Assembly: GCA_000806115.1 (NCBI GenBank)
Contig: JWKQ01000002.1
Span: 116,497 to 180,496, forward strand
DNA from: an archaeon GW2011_AR5
GTDB taxonomy: Archaea > Aenigmatarchaeota > Aenigmatarchaeia > GW2011-AR5
Direction: 5' to 3'
DNA length: 64,000 nucleotides
A model generated the notes under the pieces. That model ran no database searches and was not told the origin of the DNA. It worked only from the letters and a program-made list of their open reading frames with translations. Positions 6,594 to 14,793 of this stretch are shown one piece after another. Each line of letters starts with the position of its first letter. Position 1 is the stretch's first letter. The position numbers and the translations under genes are program-made.

Positions 6594-9272
6594 TCAGTTA
6601 ACCGTGACCTTGTTGCTTGTGGAGCCCTGGTAGCTTATCAGTATTTCCCCGCCGCACTCGCACACCCCGTTGAGCGGCATCCTTCTGTAGCTCTTCTTGC
6701 ACTTCTTGCAGACAAACTCTTCCCACCCCTGAAGCGGCTTGTTGTAATCGACTTCTATTGTATGCTTCAGCGTTCTCTTGGCGCCGCTCATTATGTCGCC
6801 AAGTGACGTCTGCCTTCCGGTGCCGAATATCTCGCTCTTCTGTATGCCGACAGACGCGAATATGCGTTCTATAGGCGGAAACAGCTGGCTCTGGATGTAG
6901 TAGTCCGGGTCTATCTGTATCTTGTTCTGCTCGGCGTATTTGGGGTCTTCCGCCCGCTTCGAGAGCATCTGGTCGCCTTTTATGATGACAAAGCCGAGAC
7001 GATCGCCGACCTTTGGAGGGTCCTGCGGGTTGCGCGCGGAGAGCTTCCTCGCCAGTTCTATGTGGGGCAGCATGCCCTCGTAGCTCTCTATGCTTTTAGT
7101 TATTCCTTTTATTATCGTAAGCTTCTCCATTGGTATTTTTCCCGATTTCAGGTCGTTGATGGTGCCTTTCACCACTTCTATAGCCTTTGCCAGGTCTCCT
7201 TCCTTGAGAACTATGTTGAGAACGTTGAGCATCAGCTCGCTCACAAGCGGACACCAGTCGCGCCTCACCGTCTCTATCCCCCTCATCTGGAGTTCGTCGT
7301 GCCAGCCGTCGTCCGTTTTCTCGAATTTCCATCCGGCGTAGCGTTTTTTCGTAAGAATCAGGAACGTCCTGTATATCTTCTCGAACTCCAGCTCAAGATA
7401 CCCCGGGAGCCTGTCAGTGATGAACTTGGATATGTTCTCGCCTATCTCCCTGGCTTCGTCAAGGTTCGTGGTTTTTGTTTTGACAAATATGGAGTCCGTG
7501 TCGCCGTAAACAACCTCGACCGGAAAGTTCTCTTCCACCAGCTTCCTTGTTTTCTCGATATTCTTCCTGCCGTAGGCGGTGATGGTGCTCGCGACATCTA
7601 TCGTGTAGAGCCTCGCCCGTATGTAGCCGGTGTACCCGTACATCGAATTCGCGATGTCCTTTAGCGCGAGCTGTTTTGCGTTGAGAGTCCTCTTCTCCTC
7701 GCCTTTTGTCGTTTTCATTTTTTTCTTCGCTTCGCTACGGGCTGCCAGCACGCCCGTCACGATTCGCGGGAGCAGCCCCTCCCTTACGCTGGTGTCGACA
7801 AAATACGCCCCTGATGGCGACTGGTGGATTGCAGTCTGCTTTTCTCCATTGGTGTCTGTTGTGAGTGTGTCGGGAGATACGTTGTACGTTCTCATGATGG
7901 ACGGGTACAGGCTCTTGAAATCCAGTACAAGGACGCACCCCTCCGCATGAAGCCCTTTCTTTGGTTCCAGAACTATGGCGCCCTTAAGCTCGGATTTTTC
8001 CCGTTCCTTGGTCCGTCTTACTATTTCAGCCTTTGACGGCGAGAGCGGCATGACGAAATTAAGCTTCTTGAACTCGTGCAGCATCATCGTGTCTATTCTC
8101 CGGGTCTGCCCGCCCATGACGTCCTGGAGCAGCAGCCCGGATATTTTTGCGAGCTCGATGAATTTGTCAAGCATGCCCTTGTCTACCAGCAGCCTCATCG
8201 AAAGGTCGGAGTCCTTCCTGCAGTACTCTATGAACCTCGCAAGCCCGTCCCTGCCGCCGTTCCACAGTCCGCTCATTTCGCCGTATTCTATATCATGCTT
8301 CTGTTCGTTGAGCATCAGCTTTGACACCGTGTTCAGGTCGTACCTGTGAAACTTCACCCACGGATCCCGCTTGAGTATCTGGTAAGGGTCGGCAACTGTC
8401 CGTCCTGTAAGGACGTATTCCTGGGTGATTCCAAGTGTTCTTGAGAACGCAGTCTTGTCCGTCCTCCCAAGATTCTGCTGTAGCTTGTTCTGGCGGAGCC
8501 GCTCGACAAGGTACGGGAAGTCGAATGCGTTGACGTTGTAGCCTGTCATGATGTCGGGGTCGTAGGCGTCTATTATCTTCAGGAACTCCTCCAGCATTTC
8601 CTTCTCGCTTGCGAAACCGAGTATCCCGTCGCCGCTGAAGGGTTTTGCAACCAGCACTATGTCCTTCTTCCCCCTGTAGCTCGGGAGGAACGAGCATGAA
8701 ATCATCACTATCGGGTCTTTTTTCGCATCAAGGGGCTTGCGCGGGTCCGACGGCACGCACTCGATGTCAAATGCCAGGTAGTTAAGCGGCACATTCTCGA
8801 TCTTGTCCATGGGCTTGATTGAATTCGCCCTGAAAGCGGCTATCTTGGAAACGCTGGTGTTCACGCGCTCCGCATCAGCCTCCACCCACTGCATGCCGTG
8901 TATGCCGTAGTCAACCATGAACCTGTACTTGAACAGTATGTCCGCCTCGAACGCCTCTTCTATCTGCTTGTTCGCGAGCAGCTGGTCCTTCAGCTTTGGG
9001 ACGTCCTGCGGGTTGATGAGTGTTATCTTGTAAAGAAGCGACGGCTCGGGGGAGTAGCCTATTGTAGTGAATTTTTCTACTTCCTCCACCTTTATGGCGT
9101 TGATTCCGGACAGTTTCTTCGGGTCCGCGCACTTTACGTAGAAATACGGCTGGAACTTGTCATAGAAGACGCAAACAGACTTCCCGTTCTCCCCGCGCCC
9201 GAAAAGCCGCAGCACCGGCTTGTTGCCGTTGAGAAAATAATCTGCGTCGAGAAGCTGGAACTGCACAATCAT
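6594..9272 (-). CDS. polB: Family-B replicative DNA polymerase
   Basis: An 892-residue family-B DNA polymerase without inteins. The 3'-5' exonuclease is intact: Exo I YLAFDIE (D169, E171), Exo II YNVNAFDFPYL, Exo III YCRKDSD. Polymerase motifs are also intact: A DFKSLYPSI (about residue 448), B KQLALKDIANSMYGYTG, C YGDTDSIF (about 588), and KKRY in the thumb region. The C-terminus carries a four-cysteine cluster (CKKCKK...CECGG), a zinc site more typical of eukaryotic-type B polymerases. It heads a replication block with DP1 and Orc1/Cdc6 on the same strand. An intact proofreading site matters here because the neighbouring DP1 looks nuclease-dead. Confidence 0.96.
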   Translation of the reverse strand: MIVQFQLLDADYFLNGNKPVLRLFGRGENGKSVCVFYDKFQPYFYVKCADPKKLSGINAIKVEEVEKFTTIGYSPEPSLLYKITLINPQDVPKLKDQLLANKQIEEAFEADILFKYRFMVDYGIHGMQWVEADAERVNTSVSKIAAFRANSIKPMDKIENVPLNYLAFDIECVPSDPRKPLDAKKDPIVMISCSFLPSYRGKKDIVLVAKPFSGDGILGFASEKEMLEEFLKIIDAYDPDIMTGYNVNAFDFPYLVERLRQNKLQQNLGRTDKTAFSRTLGITQEYVLTGRTVADPYQILKRDPWVKFHRYDLNTVSKLMLNEQKHDIEYGEMSGLWNGGRDGLARFIEYCRKDSDLSMRLLVDKGMLDKFIELAKISGLLLQDVMGGQTRRIDTMMLHEFKKLNFVMPLSPSKAEIVRRTKEREKSELKGAIVLEPKKGLHAEGCVLVLDFKSLYPSIMRTYNVSPDTLTTDTNGEKQTAIHQSPSGAYFVDTSVREGLLPRIVTGVLAARSEAKKKMKTTKGEEKRTLNAKQLALKDIANSMYGYTGYIRARLYTIDVASTITAYGRKNIEKTRKLVEENFPVEVVYGDTDSIFVKTKTTNLDEAREIGENISKFITDRLPGYLELEFEKIYRTFLILTKKRYAGWKFEKTDDGWHDELQMRGIETVRRDWCPLVSELMLNVLNIVLKEGDLAKAIEVVKGTINDLKSGKIPMEKLTIIKGITKSIESYEGMLPHIELARKLSARNPQDPPKVGDRLGFVIIKGDQMLSKRAEDPKYAEQNKIQIDPDYYIQSQLFPPIERIFASVGIQKSEIFGTGRQTSLGDIMSGAKRTLKHTIEVDYNKPLQGWEEFVCKKCKKSYRRMPLNGVCECGGEILISYQGSTSNKVTVN

Positions 9273-9389
9273 TCAACCACACCAAATAATAATTTCTTGA
9301 TTAACATTCTTTTTTAAAGAAGGTTAACGCTATCATTATGAAAAAATACTATTAATATGAATCCGTGAAATCCCTGTTTAAGTCTTATA

Positions 9390-9607
9390 GTGAACCCACA
9401 AAAGAATCTCGACGTACATTGTGGGTTCACAGATACAAGGAGAATCTTCTATTCTCCTGTACAGGTGAAGTAAAGTTTCACCTTGTAGCTCACAAGGAAG
9501 GAAGTAATACATATCCAGATTGTTTCCTTGTAGAGCTATAACATTCCACCCATCTTCAGATGATGCTACAAGAAGAGTTTTGCTCTTCCTTGTATATGTG
9601 GAATGTT
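9390..9607. repeat. Array of five consecutive hairpins; contains a BIME-like pair
   Basis: The gap between polB and DP1 is filled with palindromes. GTGAACCCACA (9390-9400) pairs with 9420-9430. GGAGAAT (9439-9445) pairs with 9451-9457. AGGTGAA (9463-9469) pairs with 9477-9483. ACAAGGAA (9492-9499) pairs with 9524-9531, inside an outer AGCT/AGCT pair. AACATTCCAC (9540-9549) pairs with 9598-9607 around a nested GAAGAG/CTCTTC hairpin. The first hairpin (plus strand) and the fourth (minus strand) have the loop core shared with the elements at 36.9, 49.25, 58.7 and 63.8 kb. No ORF is convincing here. The rest of 9273-9680 shows nothing else. Confidence 0.85.
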
Positions 9608-9680
9608 GGACGTAAAAACACTGCGATTATATCAGTGGACTTTTACAACAAAGACATCATTGCCTTCGGGCAGTGGTTTT

Positions 9681-10781
9681 TCACGAAATGCTTATTTTTT
9701 CAACGTCCCTGGTTGCGAAATTCGCCACGACCGGCGTGAAAGTCCCGAGAAGCGAGCCGCTGTTTATTATCGTAGTGGACTTGTAGTTGCTTATGAACGG
9801 CGTGTCGCCGTGTCCGGTATGCATGATGTCCGGCATCTCGTCCAGCACGAGGTAATCCTCATCCAGTATCGCGCTTGACCTGCCCAGGTACCTCTTCTTC
9901 AGGAAAGTTGTATTGCCTTTGTGTATCATCAGCACTTTCAATCCTCCAAGCTCCACAATTGCCGGATTGCTAAGCGAAACTATCTTATTTGACTCAAACT
10001 TCAGAGGCGTTTGCGGGTATTCGTTGCCTGCGGCTATTACAAAAACAGTCTTGATGTAGCAGTAGCGTTCCACATATCTCTCGAAAAGTTCCTTGTCGCC
10101 AAGGTCGCCTGCTACGAGCAAGTAAGGTATGTCCTGCTGGGAGAACCATTCGAAGAAGCGCTCGGCATCCTTTGTGGAAGCCTCGTCAAGCCTGAAATCG
10201 GAGACGAAGCACGCCTTGCCTGTGCCGAGAGTCGGCTGGCGGAGCGGCATGTCCGGATAGATTATCTTCTTGCCGAAGAGCACTTTTCCGCCTGCCAGCG
10301 CCCTTATCGCAACCACATCGTCAAGCTCGACATCGGCGTCGAAGTCCGCGGCCTCGAATATTACTGGAACGGACCCTGTTGGGTCTTCTATGTCAACCAC
10401 CTTTTTCCCGTCCTTTTCCTTGATTTCCTTGACTATGCCAAGAACGTGCACTTCGCTTCTGCTCATGTCTATCTTGTTCAGCGACACGAAATCCTTTGGT
10501 ATCCTTGACAGTATCACGCTCTTCATCTTCTCATATTTCGAGTTGTAGAATCTGACGAAGTCGTCGCTTGTAATCTCTGTTTTCTTGTGTGTGAGGTTCC
10601 GGAGGATGCTGAACGGACGCCGAAGGTCGCCCGGCTCGACTACTAGGGGAAGGTTTTGCGGCGGCTCGGAATGTGAAGCGTCCGTCTGCGCTTCTTCTAT
10701 CAGCTTGATGGCGTCCTCAGTGAGCAGGTGCCCTTTCTTGAAGAACTCGGCTACTATCTGTTCGCGTGACATGGTAATCAT
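9681..10781 (-). CDS. dp1: DNA polymerase D small subunit (DP1) with eroded phosphoesterase site
   Basis: A 366-residue DP1, short for the family (usually 450-620). An N-terminal helical part is followed by an OB fold (VHVLGIVKEIKEKDGKKVVDIEDPTG, residues about 111-136) and a calcineurin-like phosphoesterase domain from residue 190. The metal motifs are degraded: D-x-H is SDFR (D195, R197), GNHD is GNEY (N253, E254), and GHxH is GHGD (H324, D326); GD at 225-226 and H287 remain. Archaeal DP1 normally supplies PolD's 3'-5' exonuclease, and eukaryotic B-subunits have lost it. This one looks like the eukaryotic state. The gene lies 26 bases downstream of orc1. The large subunit DP2 is not in the window. 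Confidence 0.85.
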   Translation of the reverse strand: MITMSREQIVAEFFKKGHLLTEDAIKLIEEAQTDASHSEPPQNLPLVVEPGDLRRPFSILRNLTHKKTEITSDDFVRFYNSKYEKMKSVILSRIPKDFVSLNKIDMSRSEVHVLGIVKEIKEKDGKKVVDIEDPTGSVPVIFEAADFDADVELDDVVAIRALAGGKVLFGKKIIYPDMPLRQPTLGTGKACFVSDFRLDEASTKDAERFFEWFSQQDIPYLLVAGDLGDKELFERYVERYCYIKTVFVIAAGNEYPQTPLKFESNKIVSLSNPAIVELGGLKVLMIHKGNTTFLKKRYLGRSSAILDEDYLVLDEMPDIMHTGHGDTPFISNYKSTTIINSGSLLGTFTPVVANFATRDVEKISIS

Positions 10782-10807
10782 AAATAATACGATATTTTTG
10801 CCAAAAA

Positions 10808-12058
10808 CTACCCAAAGCGTTCCTGGAGCAGCGTCTTGATTTTTGCCAGCGGCTCTTCCTTCACTGCCAGCGATATGTCACGTGTTCTTCCATACCGTCC
10901 CTTCGAGATTACTTTCGCGGTGATTATGCCGAGCATGTCGAGTTCGCCTATCAAATCGCTGATTCTTCGCTGTGTCAGCGGCTTCATCCCGCCCGCCTTG
11001 CAAACCGCCAGGTAATTGTCGAACACATCGCCGGTCAGGAGGCGTTTGTCCGTCCAGGCTTTTTGATTGTCCGCCTTTTCCTGGCACTTTATTATTGAGT
11101 AGAGCACCGCCTGCGACTGGCTTGGCTGGCCCCTTACTGTTTCCGTTACCCTGTCCATGTCAAGTTTCTGCTGCGCCATGTCTATGTGATTTTCAGCTAT
11201 TGAAGGCTCGCCTGCCCGTTCTGCGAGCTCGCCCGCCACGCGCAGAAGGTCAAGCGCTCTCCTTGCGTCCCCGTGCTCCTGCGCTGCCAGCGCGGCGCAT
11301 TTGCCAAGCACAGTGTCGCTGACAACGCCGGGCCTGAAGCCGCCGTCGGCGCGCTCCATCAGAATATCGCGCAGCTGCACGGCATTGTAAGGCTTGAACA
11401 GTATCTCCTCCTCGGAGAGCGATGATTTTACCCTCAGGTCCAGATTGTCCCTGAAAGAGAGGTCGTTTGTTATTCCTATTATGGTTATGTGGCTCCTCTT
11501 GAGCTCCTGGTTTATCCTTGTCAGGTTGTAAAGGAAATCGTCGCCGACTTTTTTCACCAGCGCGTCAATCTCGTCCAGGATTATTATAAGGGTCGACGGC
11601 TTGCTGTCCACCCTCTCGAAGAAGCGCCTGTAAAGGACGTCTGTGGGCAGTCCGGTGTCGGGCACGCACTCTCCCATCTCCTTGAGGAGCTGCGCAAACA
11701 GCCTGTATTCCGTGTCCGCCACTTTCTTCATCTTGCAGTTTATGTACACCGACCGGAGGCTTTTCCCGGACTGTTTTATGATTTCCTGGAGGTGTGAAAT
11801 GATGAATTTTGTGCATATAGTCTTCCCGGTCCCGCAGGTTCCGTAAACGAATATGTTGTTGGGATGGTACCCCTTCAAAGCGGGGGCGAGAATCGAGCCC
11901 ATCTGGTTGAGTTCGGCATCCCTGTGGGAAATTTTCTGGGGTATGAAGGATGATGAAAGCGTCTTTTTGTCGTTGAAAATATCTTCCTGTTCTATATACT
12001 TGGCAAAGATGTTATACGAAACATTAGTAGATACCAACACGCTGAAACCACCACCCAA
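10808..12058 (-). CDS. cdc6: Orc1/Cdc6 replication initiator
   Basis: A 416-residue initiator that binds origin recognition boxes and loads the MCM helicase. The AAA+ core shows Walker A YGTCGTGKT (about residue 73), Walker B LIIILDEIDAL, sensor 1 TIIGITNDLSF and sensor 2 GDARRALDLLRVA. The C-terminal winged helix (TQRRISDLIGELDMLGIITAKV, then SKGRYGRTRDI) binds DNA. Length is typical. The gene sits directly beside an origin-like intergenic region upstream of its start, the common archaeal arrangement, and is followed by DP1 and polB on the same strand. Confidence 0.96.
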   Translation of the reverse strand: MGGGFSVLVSTNVSYNIFAKYIEQEDIFNDKKTLSSSFIPQKISHRDAELNQMGSILAPALKGYHPNNIFVYGTCGTGKTICTKFIISHLQEIIKQSGKSLRSVYINCKMKKVADTEYRLFAQLLKEMGECVPDTGLPTDVLYRRFFERVDSKPSTLIIILDEIDALVKKVGDDFLYNLTRINQELKRSHITIIGITNDLSFRDNLDLRVKSSLSEEEILFKPYNAVQLRDILMERADGGFRPGVVSDTVLGKCAALAAQEHGDARRALDLLRVAGELAERAGEPSIAENHIDMAQQKLDMDRVTETVRGQPSQSQAVLYSIIKCQEKADNQKAWTDKRLLTGDVFDNYLAVCKAGGMKPLTQRRISDLIGELDMLGIITAKVISKGRYGRTRDISLAVKEEPLAKIKTLLQERFG

Positions 12059-12059
12059 A

Positions 12060-12341
12060 GCTGCCTGAAAAACAAATTACTCAATAAAGGCTTAACCATC
12101 ATTTCATTTGGAGAGTATATAAACGTTCTTGATTTTCAAAATATGTTTTCAGTATTCTACTTTCGCAACCAACAAACACCCCTGCGTTTCTCATGGAACT
12201 CGCCTGTACTGCATTTCTCTTCTATAAGACTGTTATAGGAAATAGAGGTATGTTTTTCTATAAAAATTTCTAAAATTTTTATTTATTCAAAGGAAATAGA
12301 GGGGTTGTACCAGATTAACTATTGGTAAAACCTGGAACAGA
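12060..12341. other. oriC: Candidate replication origin with ORB-like boxes
   Basis: This gene-free region upstream of orc1/cdc6 holds three sequences resembling archaeal origin recognition boxes. On the minus strand 12198-12178 reads TTCCATGAGAAACGCAGGGG plus T, close to the mini-ORB pattern TCCAnTGGAAACnAAGGGGT. On the plus strand, GGAAATAGAGG occurs twice, at 12238-12248 and 12292-12302, the second continuing GGT (GGGG at the box end). The boxes face each other across an AT-rich stretch (12250-12290) suited to unwinding. Inverted ORBs flanking an AT-rich element next to cdc6 is the textbook archaeal origin layout. Function is inferred. Confidence 0.7.
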
Positions 12342-13979
12342 TTAGAAATAAAGATTTCTGGCGTACTCGTTTACCATTCGGTGTGTGTTGAACGTTGCTC
12401 CGGTTTGGATTGCCCCTACTGACATGGCGTTCTCAGTACCAAAACCTTCTATTATGGAATACAGCCCGCCGGAGTCGGTATCATCATCCGAAAATTCCGA
12501 CCCAACCATCCACCCGTTCCTTCCATTGAAACCTTCCACCCACCAACCATCCATTGTTCCAGCCTGCGGCACGCCGTTCATGGCAGCGCACATCCCGCTT
12601 GTGCCCGACGCCTCCAGCGGGACCCGCGGGGTATTCAGCCAGATGTCGCTGCCTGCCGTAAGATGCCTGCATGTTTCCATGTTATAGTTGGGAACAAAGG
12701 CGGTATTTATTCCGGCGCCTTTCAACTCTCCGAGGTGCCATACCACCCTGGATATCTCATCCTTTGCGGCTGTGTTGTTCGGGTGTGCCTTGCCGGCGTA
12801 AAGCAGCTGCGCGCCGCTTCTTTCCAGAACAGCCCGCAGTCTGTTCATGTCATGGAAAAGCAGCAGGGGTCTTTTATAGGAAGACAGCCTGCCTTCGTGT
12901 GAGTATGAACCGTCAAACCGCCTTGCCCATGTAATGACGGGGCGCGAGGGATCAATATGAATTCCGTGTACTTCTCGGAGGTAGCGCGCAGCCTCCGTTT
13001 TGGATTCATTTCTCGCCGCGGCTATTTTTGTGCCGTCAACGTCTCCGGCACGCGAAAGAATTGACGGGTCGTCTCTCCACCCAGGAAGCTCCTCGTCATA
13101 AAGTCGCCTGAACGCATCTGACGCCCATGTAGCATGGTGGACGCCGTTTGTCACGTAGCCGATGTTCCTGCCGAACATCCTGCTGGAAACCTGGCCGTGT
13201 TTTCTGGAAACGGCATTGGTGCGCGAACTCCCGTTCAGCGCCAGCTGCGTCATATTCAGGTAGTTGCAGCCGGCAAGTTCGTGTATGTTGTTGGGCATGG
13301 TTCCGTTAAAAACCTGATGAATTAGCGCATAATCAAAGCCGTCATGGCCCGCCACGGGGGAATGTGTAGTAAATATCGTATTTTCCCTCACCTTTGCGAC
13401 GTCGCCGCACCTTTTGAGCCGCTCAGCCACGGCAAATGCGGCGTGTCCTTCGTTGAGGTGGAATTTTGTTGCGTCGTAGCCGACAGCCTCAAGCATCCTG
13501 GTGCCGCCTATTCCAAGTACAGCTTCCTGAACCAGCCTTTCATAAACCCCGCCTGAATACAGCCTTAGTGTTATTTTTCTGTCCCACTCGGAATTGGAAC
13601 ACCCGCTAATTTCGCTCGTGTCAAGCAGGTAGACAGGCACGGTGCGTCCCCGTCCGCGGACATCGTAACGCCACGCCCCGATTTCTACCTCCCGGTCGTG
13701 CAACGCCATCCGCACCTTTTCCCTCTGCAGGACAAGACCTTTGTCTGCGGGGCACCATCTCGGATAATGTTCATGCTGGCGCCCGTCAGAAATGCTTTGT
13801 GTGAAGTAGCCTTCGGGGTACAACAGAGACACGGCGGCGAAGTTATAGGGGAACCGTTCAAAATTCATGTCGGCAACCGAACGTACTGTGTCGCCAGCAA
13901 GCGCCCCCAAGCCGCCTGAGTATGTCGGAATATCGTCTTTTAGACCGATTTCTGCAGTGAAGTATGCCACACTGTCCAT
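12342..13979 (-). CDS. glgP: Alpha-glucan phosphorylase family protein, PLP lysine replaced by Cys
   Basis: A 545-residue GT35 protein, short like other small archaeal and thermophile phosphorylases (animal and MalP types are about 800). Family signatures: TYSGGLGALAGD (residues about 19-30), HLNEGHAAFAVAERL, IGYVTNGVHHATW, FVPNYNME, and EASGTSGMCAAMNGV followed by DGWWVEGFNG. In working phosphorylases the last motif is EASGTSGMK, and that lysine binds pyridoxal phosphate. Here codon 464 is TGC (Cys). The rest of the active-site neighbourhood is well kept, so the gene is under selection. Activity as a PLP phosphorylase is doubtful. The start ATG is preceded by a 95-base intergenic gap. Confidence 0.85.
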   Translation of the reverse strand: MDSVAYFTAEIGLKDDIPTYSGGLGALAGDTVRSVADMNFERFPYNFAAVSLLYPEGYFTQSISDGRQHEHYPRWCPADKGLVLQREKVRMALHDREVEIGAWRYDVRGRGRTVPVYLLDTSEISGCSNSEWDRKITLRLYSGGVYERLVQEAVLGIGGTRMLEAVGYDATKFHLNEGHAAFAVAERLKRCGDVAKVRENTIFTTHSPVAGHDGFDYALIHQVFNGTMPNNIHELAGCNYLNMTQLALNGSSRTNAVSRKHGQVSSRMFGRNIGYVTNGVHHATWASDAFRRLYDEELPGWRDDPSILSRAGDVDGTKIAAARNESKTEAARYLREVHGIHIDPSRPVITWARRFDGSYSHEGRLSSYKRPLLLFHDMNRLRAVLERSGAQLLYAGKAHPNNTAAKDEISRVVWHLGELKGAGINTAFVPNYNMETCRHLTAGSDIWLNTPRVPLEASGTSGMCAAMNGVPQAGTMDGWWVEGFNGRNGWMVGSEFSDDDTDSGGLYSIIEGFGTENAMSVGAIQTGATFNTHRMVNEYARNLYF

Positions 13980-14075
13980 TTGTTGCCCCCAGAAACAAGT
14001 TCTTTATAGAAAATTGTCGGCTGGCATAAAATACTTTTTCTTCACACATTACGTCCGGGGAAAATATGAACAAAA

Positions 14076-14459
14076 TCAGACAACTTCGAACTTGAACCCG
14101 TAAGATATGAGACCTTCTTCGCCGTCTGTGTGAAGTCTTCTGAAAATGCCTTTCACTTTCTTGCCTATTTCCGGGACGCCTATCACAATCCCGCTTACTA
14201 CCGGGCCCTCTTCAAGCTTTATCAGCGCAACATTATACGGCGTGTTCCTGTCGAAACCGGCGGGTCCAATATGTATCTCAGTGAAGCTGACTATCTCCCC
14301 GTTGCCTGAGAATACCTTGGTTTCCAGCTTGTCATTGCCGCAGTCGCAAATGACGCGGGGCGGCATGTGAAGCTTCCCGCATGCGCATGCAGTGCCGGAA
14401 AGCGTATATCTGCTGTGCTTGAGCCTCCACGTCATTGGAACTGAAGAACGGTGCGGCAT
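14076..14459 (-). CDS. DUF35 OB-fold/zinc protein of the thiolase-HMG-CoA synthase complex
   Basis: A 127-residue protein if started at ATG 14459, which follows a GGGGGGTGG ribosome binding site. An upstream in-frame extension is arginine-rich and unlikely. The N-terminal helix (SVPMTWRLKHSRYTLSG) and rubredoxin-like zinc knuckle (CACGKLHMPPRVICDCG) are followed by an OB fold (VVSGIVIGVPEIGKKVKGIF). In methanogens the DUF35 protein bridges acetoacetyl-CoA thiolase and HMG-CoA synthase and channels the intermediate. Gene order here (HMGS, thiolase, two tiny ORFs, DUF35) supports the same role. The zinc cysteines are CxC...CxC rather than CxxC...CxxC. Confidence 0.88.
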   Translation of the reverse strand: MPHRSSVPMTWRLKHSRYTLSGTACACGKLHMPPRVICDCGNDKLETKVFSGNGEIVSFTEIHIGPAGFDRNTPYNVALIKLEEGPVVSGIVIGVPEIGKKVKGIFRRLHTDGEEGLISYGFKFEVV

Positions 14460-14572
14460 CAGAATCCACCCCCCAGAAATCCTGTGTTTACGCTTGTGAC
14501 GTTGACTACGGCAGTGACGCCTGGACACAAGTCCATACATTTGATGTTCAGCTTTGCTATCTGTGTAATCAT
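14459..14572 (-). CDS. 37-residue ORF exactly tiling between two genes of the HMG-CoA cluster
   Basis: The ORF begins with ATG overlapping the stop of the 74-residue gene (ATGA) and ends in TGA overlapping the DUF35 ATG (TGATG). The product starts MITQIAKLNIKCMDLCPG and ends TSVNTGFLGGGF. Perfect tiling on both sides argues for real translation or at least translational coupling. The reading frame that extends DUF35 upstream is much less protein-like. No homology is recognised. It may be a leader that couples translation rather than a working protein. Confidence 0.45.
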   Translation of the reverse strand: MITQIAKLNIKCMDLCPGVTAVVNVTSVNTGFLGGGF

Positions 14573-14793
14573 TCGAGCACCCTCACTTGTACATCTTGTA
14601 TCATATAAGCCTCAACCCAATCTCCGCGCGGCACTTTATCCGCATCCTCCGGAGCGTAGAATTCAAGGCAGCCGTCTCTAGCAAGCCCGTTAAAAAAACG
14701 CCTGCCAACCTTATCGCCGTTTGAATACAGCTCTACAAGCGTGCCGGGGTCGAGACTAAGCCCAACATCATAGCCGTCCATGAGTTTAGTCAT
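14569..14793 (-). CDS. 74-residue beta-rich protein in the HMG-CoA cluster, unknown
   Basis: The start overlaps the thiolase stop (ATGA at 14790-14793), so it is translationally coupled to it. The sequence alternates short hydrophobic strands and charged turns (GTLVELYSNGDKVGRRFFNG, then GCLEFYAPEDADKVPRGDWVEAYMIQDVQVRVLE) and looks like a small all-beta barrel. No zinc site or catalytic motif is visible and no family is recognised. Its position inside the thiolase/HMG-CoA synthase/DUF35 operon suggests it belongs to that complex or regulates it, which is inference only. Confidence 0.7.
   Translation of the reverse strand: MTKLMDGYDVGLSLDPGTLVELYSNGDKVGRRFFNGLARDGCLEFYAPEDADKVPRGDWVEAYMIQDVQVRVLE

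Noticed and set aside
7062-7664. Long open frames opposite polB and other minus-strand genes
   Set aside because: They are antisense shadows of well-supported genes and lack family motifs or ribosome binding sites.
9390-9607. Repeat array could be a CRISPR
   Set aside because: The units are inverted repeats of different sequence and length, not direct repeats with regular spacers, and no cas gene is present.
14460-14540. Longer start for the DUF35 protein
   Set aside because: The extension is Arg/His-rich and not protein-like. ATG 14459 has a strong ribosome binding site and the family's usual N-terminus.
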